Below are positions 11,872-22,299 of a stretch of 64,000 bases of DNA, in pieces (position 1 is the first letter of the stretch; each line of letters opens with the position of its first letter). The notes below the pieces were generated by a model that saw nothing but the letters and a program-made list of their open reading frames with translations, searched no databases and had not been told where the DNA came from. Source of the stretch: Paraburkholderia fynbosensis (lineage in GTDB: Bacteria; Pseudomonadota; Gammaproteobacteria; Burkholderiales; Burkholderiaceae); NCBI RefSeq assembly GCF_902859935.1, contig NZ_CADIKI010000015.1, positions 146,488 to 210,487 on the forward strand. The letters are read 5' to 3'. The position numbers were made by a program, and so were the translations under genes.

Positions 11872-13095
11872 TCAGACCCGCGCCTTGCTGCCCATCAGTC
11901 GATTCGACGGCAAGGTTTCGTCGAGCAGCTTGCGAGCGCTTTCGATCCCGGCCACCGGCAGTCCCTCGGGATTCAGCAGGCCCACCTGCACCAGCACCGA
12001 TGCCTGATCCCAATAGATGTGCTCGTTATAGAGCTTGTCGCCACGGAAGCACACCACCGCCAGCATCGGCACTTCGAAATACTTGCCGGTCGGCGCGACG
12101 CCCGGCAACAGCCAGTCGATTTCGCAGCTATGCGTGCAACTGAAAATGAACTCGTCGACGATGCGGTCCGCGCCGATCGTGCGCGAAATCGGAATCAGCT
12201 TCGTGTCGGCTGGATTCGAGTTGACGAAGTGATGGGTGTAGAAGCGCTTGAGCCGCTCATGGCCGACGCCGCCGGTCATGGTCGGCACGTGGTTGACGTA
12301 GGGCTCGGCGACCATGGTCGGCATGACCGCGTCCACGTCGCGCGTGGCGAACTCGTGGTAGCAGTGCGCTTCCCACAACGCGTTCAGATCGTAGACCGGG
12401 CCGAGCACTTTGCGCAGCAGCGCGAGCGTGCGCGAATACGCCATCATCGCGGCGGGTTTGTCGTACTGCGCACGCGCGGGCGCCGCGAACGCGTGATCGC
12501 AACCGGGGTACACGTATTGCTCAATTTGCGCTCGCGTGCGCAAGGCGGCGCTGATCTGCTCGCGCGTTTGCGGCGGGCAGTGCGCGTCGTTCTCGGGGAA
12601 GTGGAACACCATCGGGCAGCGCACGGCGGACACTTCGTCCAGATGCGCGTCGAGGCCTACGCCGTAGTAGCTGACCGCGCAGTCGACATCGGTGCGCGCC
12701 GCGCTCAGGAACGCGAGCTTGCCGCCGAGGCAGTAGCCCACCGCGCCGACCTTGCCGGCCTGCTCGGGCAGCGCGCGCAATGCGGCGATGGTCGCGGCGA
12801 TGTCGTCGACAGCGAGGTCGACGTTGAACTGACCGAGATAGGCGAGCGCCTGTTGCATATCGGCTTCACCGTAACCGAGGTCGATGCCCGGCTTGATGCG
12901 CCAGAACAGATCGGGCACCAGCACTACGTAGCCTTCTTCGGCGTAGCGCTCGGCGGTGGCCTTCATCGAGTCGTTGACGCCGAAGATCTCCTGCAACAGG
13001 ACGAGCCCCGGGCCCGACCCTTGCGCCGGACGCGCGACATAGGCGTTGAAACGGCCGCCATCCTTGGCGACGACTTCGATGAAAGAGTCAGCCAT
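11872..13095 (-). CDS. dienelactone hydrolase-SnoaL/NTF2-like fusion protein
   Basis: A 407-residue two-domain protein. Residues 1-235 form a dienelactone hydrolase with the Cys-Asp-His triad visible (C122 in GYCLGG, D170 in PENDAH, H201 in CDHAF) and the family Glu in LLQEIFG (E36). Residues about 250-400 form an NTF2-like (SnoaL-type) domain. ATG 13095 has GGAGG 8 nt upstream. It is the last gene of the minus-strand 2-aminobenzoate operon, 29 nt after the CoA ligase stop. It could open a lactone or thioester in the later steps, but its role in this pathway is inferred only from position. Confidence 0.85.
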   Translation of the reverse strand: MADSFIEVVAKDGGRFNAYVARPAQGSGPGLVLLQEIFGVNDSMKATAERYAEEGYVVLVPDLFWRIKPGIDLGYGEADMQQALAYLGQFNVDLAVDDIAATIAALRALPEQAGKVGAVGYCLGGKLAFLSAARTDVDCAVSYYGVGLDAHLDEVSAVRCPMVFHFPENDAHCPPQTREQISAALRTRAQIEQYVYPGCDHAFAAPARAQYDKPAAMMAYSRTLALLRKVLGPVYDLNALWEAHCYHEFATRDVDAVMPTMVAEPYVNHVPTMTGGVGHERLKRFYTHHFVNSNPADTKLIPISRTIGADRIVDEFIFSCTHSCEIDWLLPGVAPTGKYFEVPMLAVVCFRGDKLYNEHIYWDQASVLVQVGLLNPEGLPVAGIESARKLLDETLPSNRLMGSKARV

Positions 13096-13124
13096 GCGGT
13101 ATGCCTCCAGTCCTGTCAGGTGGG

Positions 13125-14765
13125 TCACGTCATCGTGCGCAACTCGAAGCGTTTGAGCTTGCCGGTTTCGGTACGCGGCAACGCATCGACGAACGTGATG
13201 ACGCGTGGGTATTTATACGGCGCCACGCTATTTTTCACGAAATCCTGCAATTGCGCGACCAGTTTGTCATCCGGGGCGTAGCCCGGGTTGAGCACGACGA
13301 ATGCCTTGACGATCTGTCCGCGTGTTTCGTCCGGCAGGCCGATGACGCCGCATTCGGCCACCGCCTCGTGTTGCAGCAGCACGCTTTCCACTTCCGGACC
13401 GGAGATGTTGTAGCCGGCCGAGACGATCATGTCGTCGGCGCGTGCCTGGTAGAACACGTAGCCGTCCGCGTCGAGATACACCGAATCGCCCGGCAGATTC
13501 CAGCCATCGCGCACGAACTTCGCTTGCCGCTCGTCGGCGAGATAGCGGCAGCCGGTCGGGCCGCGCACCGCGAGTTTGCCGATCGTGCCGGGCGGCACCG
13601 GTTGCATGGCGTCATCCACGGCCTGAACGACGTAGCCCGGCACCGCGCGGCCGATTGCGTGCGCACGAATCTCATCGCCCTGCGCGGCAACGAAAATGTG
13701 GATTAGCTCGGTGCCACCGATGCCGTCGATCATGTCGATGCCGCTCGCGTCGCGCCACAGACGCCGCGTGGAATCAGGCAGCGCTTCGCCTGCCGACACG
13801 GTCTTCTTCAAGCTCGACAAGTCATGACGCGCAACGAGCGGCGCCATTTGCCGATAGAAGGTGGGCGCGGTGAACATGATGGTCGCGTGAAATCGTTCGA
13901 CCGTTTGCAGCAGGGTCTCGGGCGTGAGCTTCTCGATCAGCACCGTGGACGCCCCCACCCGCAGCGGAAAGCACAGCAGGCCGCCGAGGCCGAACGTGAA
14001 CGCGAGCGGCGGCGTGCCGCAAAACACATCGCTCGACGACGGCTTGAGCACGTGACGCGGAAACAGATCGCACATCGCCAGCACATCGCGGTGAAAGTGC
14101 ATGCACCCTTTCGGCGCGCCGGTCGTGCCGCTGGTGAAGGCGATCAGGCAGACGTCGTCGGCGGCGGTGTCGCATGCGACGAAGTGCTCGGGCTTGTTGA
14201 TCGCGAGGGTGTCGAGCGAATCGGCGGCCGCATCGTGAAAGAGGCGCGTTTGCTTCAGGTTCGCGCAGTAGAACTCCTCCTGAGGATTCGCGCAGCGCGC
14301 AAGCTCTTCGGTCAGGCGCGCGTCGCACAACGCCGCGCTGATCTGCGCCTTGTCGATGATCTGCTTCAGTTCCTTCGCACGCAGCAAGGGCATGGTCGGT
14401 ACCACGACCAGGCCGGCCTTCAGCGCGGCGAGCGCGGTGACGGCCATCTGCAGCGTGTTGGGCCCGCGCAGCAGCACGCGGTTGCCGGGCCGCAAACCCA
14501 TTTCATCGACCAGCACGTGCGCGCTGCGGTTGACCAGCCCAAGCAGTTCGCCATAGGTGGTGGCGCGCGCTACGCCATCGACATCGGACCAGATCGCCGG
14601 ACGGTCGCGATGGCCCGCTTCGATGGTGCGCTCGAGCAGCTCGGTCGCGCAGTTCAGGCGCGCCGGGTAGGCCACGTCCGGGTTGTCGAGCAGGAAGACG
14701 GGCCATTGGTCCTGCGGTGGAAGATTGTCGCGCGCGAAAGTATCGACGTGTGCTGACGGTTCCAT
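13125..14765 (-). CDS. abmG: 2-aminobenzoate (anthranilate)-CoA ligase
   Basis: A 546-residue acyl-adenylate-forming enzyme that would activate 2-aminobenzoate with ATP and CoA, the entry step of the CoA-dependent aerobic anthranilate pathway described in Azoarcus evansii. The AMP-binding P-loop is TSGTTGAPKG (211-220); the C-terminal hinge region has YQARADDMIVSAGYNISGPEVE and the catalytic Lys motif PRTETGKLKRFELR. It is closest to the benzoate/2-aminobenzoate-CoA ligase group. ATG 14765 has GGGAGA upstream. Clustering with the flavin monooxygenase/reductase at 19112 supports anthranilate over benzoate; salicylate is an alternative. The symbol follows the A. evansii usage. Confidence 0.85.
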   Translation of the reverse strand: MEPSAHVDTFARDNLPPQDQWPVFLLDNPDVAYPARLNCATELLERTIEAGHRDRPAIWSDVDGVARATTYGELLGLVNRSAHVLVDEMGLRPGNRVLLRGPNTLQMAVTALAALKAGLVVVPTMPLLRAKELKQIIDKAQISAALCDARLTEELARCANPQEEFYCANLKQTRLFHDAAADSLDTLAINKPEHFVACDTAADDVCLIAFTSGTTGAPKGCMHFHRDVLAMCDLFPRHVLKPSSSDVFCGTPPLAFTFGLGGLLCFPLRVGASTVLIEKLTPETLLQTVERFHATIMFTAPTFYRQMAPLVARHDLSSLKKTVSAGEALPDSTRRLWRDASGIDMIDGIGGTELIHIFVAAQGDEIRAHAIGRAVPGYVVQAVDDAMQPVPPGTIGKLAVRGPTGCRYLADERQAKFVRDGWNLPGDSVYLDADGYVFYQARADDMIVSAGYNISGPEVESVLLQHEAVAECGVIGLPDETRGQIVKAFVVLNPGYAPDDKLVAQLQDFVKNSVAPYKYPRVITFVDALPRTETGKLKRFELRTMT

Positions 14766-14844
14766 CTGGGTCTCCCGGGCGTTGAGCCGGCTAAATGCGC
14801 TTCGGTTGGCGTGAGTGGTGGCGTGGGCTGCTTTCGCTCGATGC

Positions 14845-15240
14845 TTACTGCGCAATCACGGCGGTCGCTTCGATCTCGACTTTCGCTTCGTCTTCGATCA
14901 GCGCGACGACCTGCACCGCGCTCATCGCGATGTCGTAGTCGCCGATCAGCTCGCGAAACGCGCGGCCGATATCTTTCAGCGCCGCGAGATACTCGCGTTT
15001 GTCGGTGACGTACCACGTCATTCGCACGAGGTGCTCAGGCTTGCCGCCCGCTTCGTGCAGCACGGCCACCACGTTCTTGAGCGCCTGAACGGCTTGCGCG
15101 GCGAAGTCGGTGGTCTGGAATGTCGCCTGTTCGTCCCAGCCGATCTGTCCGGCGATGAAGACCTGCGTGCCGCGAGCCGCGACACCGTTCGCGTAGCCGC
15201 GCGGTTTGATCCAGCCAGCGGGAAGGAGAGCCTGTTTCAT
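14845..15240 (-). CDS. RidA family (YjgF/UK114) protein
   Basis: A 131-residue RidA-fold protein. RidA proteins hydrolyse reactive enamine/imine intermediates to ketones and ammonia. The VFIAGQIGWD stretch and C-terminal VEIEATAVI are family-typical, but the canonical substrate-binding Arg motif (C/RxxVxxF) is altered (AVQVVALIEDEAKVEIEATAV). Its start overlaps the stop of the thioesterase gene (ATGA), so translation is coupled. In this pathway it is a good candidate for releasing ammonia from the amino-cyclohexenone type CoA product of the monooxygenase/reductase; that is inference. Confidence 0.88.
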   Translation of the reverse strand: MKQALLPAGWIKPRGYANGVAARGTQVFIAGQIGWDEQATFQTTDFAAQAVQALKNVVAVLHEAGGKPEHLVRMTWYVTDKREYLAALKDIGRAFRELIGDYDIAMSAVQVVALIEDEAKVEIEATAVIAQ

Positions 15241-15679
15241 GAGCGATGCGCCTCGATGGATTCGGTTTGGGGCGCGAACTTCGCGAGCGCACTCGCGATG
15301 TCGGCGGGAATGTCGATGGATTTGCCGCTGTCGAACGACGTGGTCACAAGCACCTGCTTCGCGCGAAAGCGGGTCTCGCCGCCGCAATGGCCGACGATGT
15401 CGATGCTGATCGAGCGCCGGCCGAGCGCGCTCACACTAAGGGTCAGTGTGATCGTTTCGCCCATCTGGCTCGGCCGCGAGAACTCGCAGTCGAGTTTGAC
15501 GATCGGCAAGCCGACGCGGCGCTGCGCGATCATGTGCGCGTAGTCGACATGCAGGCCTTCGTTGAACCAGTCTTCGACCAGGGCGTTGGTCATCACCAGA
15601 TACTGCGGAAAGAACACGATGCCCGCCGGGTCGCAGTGCGAGAAGCGGATGCGCACGGGCCTCTCGAAGGTTGCGGTCA

Positions 15680-15683
<4 letters not shown>
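15237..15683 (-). CDS. hotdog-fold acyl-CoA thioesterase (4-hydroxybenzoyl-CoA thioesterase type)
   Basis: A 148-residue single-hotdog thioesterase. The N-terminal HCDPAGIVFFPQYL is the 4-hydroxybenzoyl-CoA thioesterase signature, with the catalytic Asp in HCDPAG. ATG 15683 overlaps the stop of the acyl-CoA dehydrogenase gene and its own stop overlaps the RidA start, placing it firmly in the operon. It may recycle CoA from dead-end aromatic thioesters, or, if the route is salicylyl-CoA to gentisyl-CoA, release gentisate. I cannot separate these from sequence. Confidence 0.88.
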
Positions 15684-16879
<1,196 letters not shown>

Positions 16880-16880
16880 C

Positions 16881-17732
16881 TCAGTCTCCTTCGAACACGG
16901 GACGCGACTTCGCGGCGAACGCGCTGTATGCGCGCTCGAAATCGCGTGTGCTCATGCAGATCGCCTGCGCCTGCGCTTCCGATTCGATCGCTTCGTCGAT
17001 GCTCATGCTCCATTCCTGGTGCAGCATTTTCTTCGTGATGCCGTGCGCGAACGTCGGACCGGCGACGAGATCGGCGGCGAGCTTCTGCGCGTCTTCGACG
17101 AGGGCGGCCGGTTCGCACAGGCGGTTGTAGAAGCCCCACGCGTGGCCTTCATCGCCGCTTGCCGAGCGGCCCGTGAAGAGCAGTTCGGCGGCGCGGCCCT
17201 GGCCGATGATGCGCGGCAGGATCGCGCAAGCGCCCATGTCGCAGCCAGCGAGACCCACGCGCGAGAACAGGAAGGCGAGCTTGCTGCGCGCGGTGCCGAG
17301 GCGCATGTCCGAGGACATCGCGAGAATTGCGCCGGCGCCGGCGCAGACGCCGTCGACGGCTGCAATGACGGGTTGCGGGCAATGGCGCATCGCCTTGACG
17401 AGATCGCCGGTCATGCGCGTGAACAGCAGCAGTTCCGGCATCGGCAGATCGATCAGCGGCGCGATGATGTCGTGCACGTCGCCGCCCGAACAGAAGTTGT
17501 CGCCCGCGCCGTGGATCACGACCGCTTTCACATCGGTCGCATAGGCCAGTTGCCGGAACAGGTCGCGCAGCTCCGCGTACGATTCGAAGGTGAGCGGATT
17601 CTTGCGCTCGGGGCGGTTCAGCGTGATGGTCGCGACCTTGCTGGTCACTGACCAGCCGAAGTGACGCGCTTCATAGCCGGCGAGTGTCAGGCGGTTGCCG
17701 GCCAGCAGTGCGTCGGCGTTGGATCGTGTCAT
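16881..17732 (-). CDS. enoyl-CoA hydratase family protein
   Basis: A 283-residue crotonase-fold protein. The oxyanion-hole segment is GAGDNFCSGGDVHD and the second is DGVCAGAGAILAMSSDMRLG. The usual Glu of classical hydratases is not at the expected place; RVGLAGCDMGACAILPR suggests an Asp instead, so a hydrolase or ring-opening activity is possible. ATG 17732 follows GGGAGA. Its position between the MarR gene and the dehydrogenase suggests a hydration or C-C cleavage step in the anthranilate pathway. Confidence 0.9.
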   Translation of the reverse strand: MTRSNADALLAGNRLTLAGYEARHFGWSVTSKVATITLNRPERKNPLTFESYAELRDLFRQLAYATDVKAVVIHGAGDNFCSGGDVHDIIAPLIDLPMPELLLFTRMTGDLVKAMRHCPQPVIAAVDGVCAGAGAILAMSSDMRLGTARSKLAFLFSRVGLAGCDMGACAILPRIIGQGRAAELLFTGRSASGDEGHAWGFYNRLCEPAALVEDAQKLAADLVAGPTFAHGITKKMLHQEWSMSIDEAIESEAQAQAICMSTRDFERAYSAFAAKSRPVFEGD

Positions 17733-17775
17733 GGTGTCTCCCACGGTTCGGTACGTTTCGATATTTCGGACTGGT

Positions 17776-18336
17776 TCAATCTTTCAGACTGTCGAGCAAA
17801 TGCTGCTTGAGTTTCCCAAGCCGTTGATGCGTGCGCGACTTTTCGTCGAGGCTCAACCCGCCGAACAGTTCGACGACCCATTGCTCGTGCGCGGCCGCCA
17901 TCTTGTCGAACGCCTTGCGGCCGACAGGCGTCAAACACACGCTGATCGAACGGCGATCGTTCGGGTCCGTATCGCGCGACACCAGCCCTTCTTTTTCGAG
18001 CTGATCCGTAATGCCGGTGACATTGCCGCCCGTCACCATCAACCGGCGCGACAGCTCGGTCATCTTTAGTCCTTCCGGATGACGTTCGAGCTGCGCCATC
18101 AGATCGAAACGCGGCAACGTCGTGTCGAATTCGCTACGCAGACGCTTGCGCAACTCGGCTTGCACGAGGTTCGTCGTGGTCAGCATGCGCAGCCACAGGC
18201 GCAAGCCCATGTGACTGTCCACGCCAGTGCTCATTTCGAGGTCCACGACGTTCTCCGCGGGTTGGGCCACGCCTTTGCGCGTCGGCTTCGTTTCGCCCGC
18301 CGCAGCGGGCTTCTTGACGTTCGATGACTTGGTCAC
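17776..18336 (-). CDS. MarR family transcriptional regulator
   Basis: A 186-residue winged-helix regulator. The DNA-binding part is about residues 85-150 (LKMTELSRRLMVTGGNVTGITDQLEKEGLVSRDTDPNDRR in sense, with the family DxRS-type wing). I place the start at GTG 18336, which overlaps the SDR stop (GTGA); an ATG 35 codons further in is the alternative. Being inside the operon it should autoregulate it. MarR proteins of aromatic pathways often release DNA upon binding the CoA thioester. The dyad in the promoter at 21527-21541 is its likely operator. Confidence 0.9.
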   Translation of the reverse strand: MTKSSNVKKPAAAGETKPTRKGVAQPAENVVDLEMSTGVDSHMGLRLWLRMLTTTNLVQAELRKRLRSEFDTTLPRFDLMAQLERHPEGLKMTELSRRLMVTGGNVTGITDQLEKEGLVSRDTDPNDRRSISVCLTPVGRKAFDKMAAAHEQWVVELFGGLSLDEKSRTHQRLGKLKQHLLDSLKD

Positions 18337-19115
18337 ATCACTTCTCCACCGGAGATGGAAATGGATTGCCCCGTAATGGCCTCCGAGCCCGGTTGGCACA
18401 GCCACAGCACGCTGTTGGCCACCTGCTCGGGACTCACGAAGCGATGTTGCGGATTCGAGCGCAGCAAGGTTTCGCGCGCCTGCTGTTCGGTGCGCGAGGT
18501 CTTGCTGGTGATCTGTTCGAGCGACGCGCGCAGTAGTTCGGTTTCCGTGTAGCCGGGGCACACGGCGTTGACCGTGATGCCCTTCGTCGCGACTTCGAGC
18601 GCGAGCGAGCGCGTGAGACCGATCACGCCGTGTTTCGCCGCGCAATACGCGGCGACGTACGCGTAGCCGATTTGCCCCGCCGTGCTCGCGACGTTGACGA
18701 TGCGACCGCGTCCGCGTTCGAGCATGCCGGGCAACACCGCGCGCGTGCCAAGAAAGACACCGGTGAGGTTCACGTCGAGCATGCGCTGCCACAGCGCCAT
18801 GTCGGTGTGCATGAACGGCGCAGCTTGCGCCTGGCCCGCGTTATTGACGAGGATATCGACCGCGCCCGCCTGGCTGAACGCGTTCGCGACCGACTCTTCC
18901 TGCGTCACGTCCACGCCGAGATACGTCACGTCGCCCAGCGCGTTGCATTTTTCCTGCTGCGCGGCGAGTCGCTGCACGTTGCGGCCCGCCAAGGTGACAC
19001 GTGCGCCAGCGCGCAACAGCGCTTGCGCGATGGCTGCGCCGATGCCGCTGCCGCCACCGGTGACGACGGCGTGCTGGCCCGCGAGCGGGGAGAGGGGGGT
19101 ATGCACGTGGCTCAC
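18333..19115 (-). CDS. SDR family oxidoreductase (3-hydroxyacyl-CoA dehydrogenase-like)
   Basis: A 260-residue short-chain dehydrogenase with the cofactor motif TGGGSGIG (about 20-27), NNAG, and catalytic S/Y/K in VNVAST...YVAAYCAAKH. GTG 19115 overlaps the stop of the flavin monooxygenase gene and has AGGA 5 nt upstream. Its place after the monooxygenase/reductase suggests oxidation of a hydroxyacyl-CoA (or cyclic alcohol) intermediate with NAD+. This is a typical member of the anthranilate-CoA cluster; the substrate is inferred. Confidence 0.9.
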   Translation of the reverse strand: MSHVHTPLSPLAGQHAVVTGGGSGIGAAIAQALLRAGARVTLAGRNVQRLAAQQEKCNALGDVTYLGVDVTQEESVANAFSQAGAVDILVNNAGQAQAAPFMHTDMALWQRMLDVNLTGVFLGTRAVLPGMLERGRGRIVNVASTAGQIGYAYVAAYCAAKHGVIGLTRSLALEVATKGITVNAVCPGYTETELLRASLEQITSKTSRTEQQARETLLRSNPQHRFVSPEQVANSVLWLCQPGSEAITGQSISISGGEVM

Positions 19116-21484
19116 GTGGTTCCTTCTGCGCGTTGCGCGCGTTCTTGCGGCGACAGCCCCGCGTTCGCGATGGCCTGTGCGCGCTCGCGTTCGAGGTTGC
19201 GTTCGAGCTGCGACTTCGCGGCGGTGTAGGGCTTCGGCCACGCGACATCGAAGTAGCCGATCTTCGCCGCTTCGTTCAGCGTCCACGACGGATTCGCCAG
19301 ATGCGGGCGCGCAATCGCGCATAGATCCGCACGGCCTGCCGCGATGATGCTGTTCACGTGATCCGCTTCCGAAATCGCGCCGACAGCGATCGTCGCGATG
19401 CCGGCTTCGTTGCGCACGCGGTCCGCGAACGGCGTCTGGAACATGCGGCCGTACACGGGCTTCTCTTCCTTGCTGACCTGACCCGACGATACGTCGATCA
19501 TGTCCGCGCCAACTGCCTTGAAGGCACGGGCGATCTGCACGGCGTCGTCCGGCGTGGTGCCGCCTTCGACCCAATCGTTCGCGGAGATACGCACGGAAAT
19601 CGGCTTGTCTTGTGGCCATGTCGCGCGGATCGCCTTGAAAACCTGCAGCGGATAGCGCAAACGGTTTTCGAGCGAGCCGCCGTATTCGTCGGTGCGTTGA
19701 TTGGTCAGCGGCGACAGGAAGCTCGACAGGAAATAGCCGTGCGCGCAGTGCAGTTCGAGCCAGTCGAAGCCGGCTTGCGCCGACATGCGCGTCGCGTCGA
19801 CGAATTGCGCTTCGATTTCGCGCAGCTCTTCATGCGTGGCTTCACGCGAGTGCTGGCTGACGCCGCGCACATATTGTTGCGGCGAAGCCGAAACGAGCGG
19901 CCAATTCCCTTCGGCGAGCGGCTGGTCGATGCCTTCCCACGCGACGCGCGTCGATCCTTTGGCGCCCGAATGGCCGAGTTGAATGCCGATCTTCGCGTCC
20001 GACTGACGATGCACGAGATCGACGATGCGCTTCCATGCACTCAGATGCTCGGGCGCATACATGCCGGGACACGCGGGTGTGATGCGTGCTTCGGGCGACA
20101 CGCAGGTCATCTCGGTCATCACGAGCCCGGCGCCGCCCATCGCGCGCGCGCCGAGGTGCATCAGGTGATAGTCGCCAGCGATGCCATCCACCGCCGAGTA
20201 TTGCGCCATCGGTGAGACCACTACGCGATTTTTCAGCGTCACGCCGCGCAGCGTGAACGGCGTGAACATCGGCGGGACCGAGTGCTTGTCCGGCGCGCGC
20301 TGCACACCTGAGCGCTGCGCGAGCCAGTCTTCGAAACCCGACAGATAGCGCGCGTCGCGCTCGCGCAGATTTTCGTGCGAAATGCGCTGCGAGCGCGTGA
20401 GCAGCGAATACGCGAACTGTTCCGGCTCGAACGATGTATAGCGATCGACGTGCTCGAACCATTCCGTCGAATTGCGCGCGGCGTTCTGGATGCGCAGCAC
20501 GCCGATGCTGCGCACTTGCGTATAGTGCCGCAGCGCGGCGGGCAGATCGCCGGGATGGGCGCCGATGCTGTTGGCGAGTTCGATCGCGTCTTCGAGCGCG
20601 AGCTTGGTGCCCGAGCCGATCGAGAAGTGCGCGGTATGCGCGGCGTCGCCCATCAGCACGATCGGCGTTTGCGAACCGTCGGCGTTGCGGCGCCAATGCA
20701 CCCATTCGCCGTTGACCACGCGCGGAAAACGGATCCACTGCGACGAGCCGCGCAAGTGCGCGGCGTTCGACATCAGCGCGTGGCCGTCGAGGTACTTCGC
20801 GAACAGCTTTTCGCAGAAGGCGATGCTGTCTTCCTTGCTCATTTCGTCGAGCCCGGCGGCGCGCCACACGCGCTCGGGCGTCTCGACGATGAAGGTGGAA
20901 GTCTGATCGTCGAAACGGTAGGCGTGCGCCTGGAACCAGCCGAATTCGGTTTCTTCGAACGCGAAGGTGAACGCGTCGAAGAGTTTTTTGGTGCCGAGCC
21001 AGACGAAGCGGCAGTCGCGCGTGTCAATGTCGGGCTGATAGGTGGCCGCGTATTTTTGCCGGATCGCGCTGTTCAGGCCGTCGCAGGCGATGATCAGGTC
21101 GGCTTCGTAGACGTTGTCGTCCGTCACCTGAGTTTCGAATACCAACTTGACGCCGAGTTCTTCGCAGCGTGCCTGCAGGATGTTGAGCAGGCGCTTGCGG
21201 CCGATGCCGCAGAAGCCATGACCCGACGAACGGATTTGCCGGCCGCGGAAATGGATCTCGATGTCGTCCCAGTGGTTGAACGCGTCGAGGATCGCGTCCG
21301 CGCTCGGGGCGTCGGCGGCGCGCAGGTTGCCGAGCGTCCGGTCGGAGAACACGACGCCCCAGCCGAAAGTGTCATAGGGACGGTTGCGCTCGACGACCGT
21401 GACTTCGTAATCGGGGTTGCGGCTCTTCATCAACAGGCCGAAGTACAACCCGGCCGGGCCGCCGCCGATACAGACAATGCGCAT
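19112..21484 (-). CDS. abmA: 2-aminobenzoyl-CoA monooxygenase/reductase (bifunctional FAD hydroxylase-OYE fusion)
   Basis: A 790-residue fusion. Residues 1 to about 380 are a flavin aromatic hydroxylase with GGGPAGLYFG (about 7-16), a DGLNSAIR motif and the FAD-binding LMGDAAHTAHFSIGSGTKLA. Residues from about 395 are an old-yellow-enzyme FMN barrel (TPFTLRGVTLKNRVVVSPM, GIQLGHSGAKGS, ELHCAHGYFLSSFLSP). This architecture is that of A. evansii 2-aminobenzoyl-CoA monooxygenase/reductase, which hydroxylates and then reduces the ring; databases also call it bifunctional salicylyl-CoA 5-hydroxylase. ATG 21484 has GGGGGAG upstream. It is first in the operon, behind the promoter at 21519-21547. The symbol is given with moderate certainty. 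Confidence 0.88.
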   Translation of the reverse strand: MRIVCIGGGPAGLYFGLLMKSRNPDYEVTVVERNRPYDTFGWGVVFSDRTLGNLRAADAPSADAILDAFNHWDDIEIHFRGRQIRSSGHGFCGIGRKRLLNILQARCEELGVKLVFETQVTDDNVYEADLIIACDGLNSAIRQKYAATYQPDIDTRDCRFVWLGTKKLFDAFTFAFEETEFGWFQAHAYRFDDQTSTFIVETPERVWRAAGLDEMSKEDSIAFCEKLFAKYLDGHALMSNAAHLRGSSQWIRFPRVVNGEWVHWRRNADGSQTPIVLMGDAAHTAHFSIGSGTKLALEDAIELANSIGAHPGDLPAALRHYTQVRSIGVLRIQNAARNSTEWFEHVDRYTSFEPEQFAYSLLTRSQRISHENLRERDARYLSGFEDWLAQRSGVQRAPDKHSVPPMFTPFTLRGVTLKNRVVVSPMAQYSAVDGIAGDYHLMHLGARAMGGAGLVMTEMTCVSPEARITPACPGMYAPEHLSAWKRIVDLVHRQSDAKIGIQLGHSGAKGSTRVAWEGIDQPLAEGNWPLVSASPQQYVRGVSQHSREATHEELREIEAQFVDATRMSAQAGFDWLELHCAHGYFLSSFLSPLTNQRTDEYGGSLENRLRYPLQVFKAIRATWPQDKPISVRISANDWVEGGTTPDDAVQIARAFKAVGADMIDVSSGQVSKEEKPVYGRMFQTPFADRVRNEAGIATIAVGAISEADHVNSIIAAGRADLCAIARPHLANPSWTLNEAAKIGYFDVAWPKPYTAAKSQLERNLERERAQAIANAGLSPQERAQRAEGTT

Positions 21485-21518
21485 GCTTGCTCCCCCAATG
21501 TGGACTCTGCTTTGGGGT

Positions 21519-21547
21519 AATTTAGGTCTAGATAGTTTAGATGTCAA
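21519..21547 (-). promoter_or_regulatory. sigma70 promoter of the anthranilate operon with internal dyad
   Basis: On the minus strand TTGACA (21547-21542) is followed by a 17-nt spacer and TAAATT (21524-21519), 35 nt before the first start codon. The spacer holds an imperfect 15-bp dyad (21527-21541, TCTA/TAGA arms, 10 of 15 positions symmetrical). A repressor bound there would block RNA polymerase; the operon's MarR is the natural candidate. Confidence 0.7.
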
Positions 21548-21600
21548 GTAAAGTTGCGTGGAGACCGGGCGGAAGGCGTGCTGCTGTGGCACGTCGAACA

Positions 21601-22008
21601 GACGGCGCGGAGATCGTGGTTCTGCGCGGGGATGCGTCGAAAGGGCAATTGACGCTGGTGCAATCGCTGCGGACGAGCAGTCAGGACTTTCAGAGCGTGG
21701 AGAGCGGAGCCGAACTTGCGCTCAGCCATGACGGGCGCTTTGTCTACGTCGAGGACCGCGGAGAGAATGCGCTGGTCGTCTATCGCGTCGACCCGCAATC
21801 GGACGAGCTTGCTTTCGTTCAGCGCATTGCCTCGGGCGGCGAGAAGCCATGGGGATTCGCTATCGACTCATCAGGCAAATGGCTGCTGGTTGCTAATCAA
21901 CGTAGCGGCAAAGTGAATGTCTTCGGTATCGATCGGGAATCGGGCATGATTTCGGATACCGGGCAATCAGCGGACATACCGTCTGTGACCAGCGTTGCCT
22001 TTGTGAAG
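21601..22008 (+). pseudogene. lactonase (6-phosphogluconolactonase-like beta-propeller) remnant
   Basis: About 135 codons read as the C-terminal blades of a lactonase-family seven-bladed propeller (LALSHDGRFVYVEDRGENALVVYRV in sense, GEKPWGFAIDSSGKWLLVANQ, then GKVNVFGID). The N-terminal two thirds is missing and the region begins next to the anthranilate promoter without a start site. Beyond 22008 the match ends, yet the frame stays open into the metallopeptidase gene. It is a truncated leftover. Confidence 0.65.
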
Positions 22009-22299
22009 CGAGGAACAAGCGCGGGCGCTTATGCCAATGCATTCTCCCGGTTAGAACCTGTCGCCTCCGCGACCCGCGCAAGCCATTGCTCGAGGGTATC
22101 GCGAAAGCATTGGGATTCGTTCGTGCGGTTTTCTGATTTATGTTTGATTGAACGGAATTCAATACCCCTAAATTTACAAACCTTTTTGCCGATAACAGGC
22201 GGTGTGTTTTTATGCGTGCCTGGAGGTCATCTCAAGCCGGCGCACAATACAGCCAACGAGTTTTACTCGGCACCAAAACCGGTGGTGGAGAAAAAGAAT

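Noticed and set aside
11770..13281. 503-codon plus-strand frame over the hydrolase fusion
   Set aside because: Antisense shadow; the minus-strand protein has a full catalytic triad.
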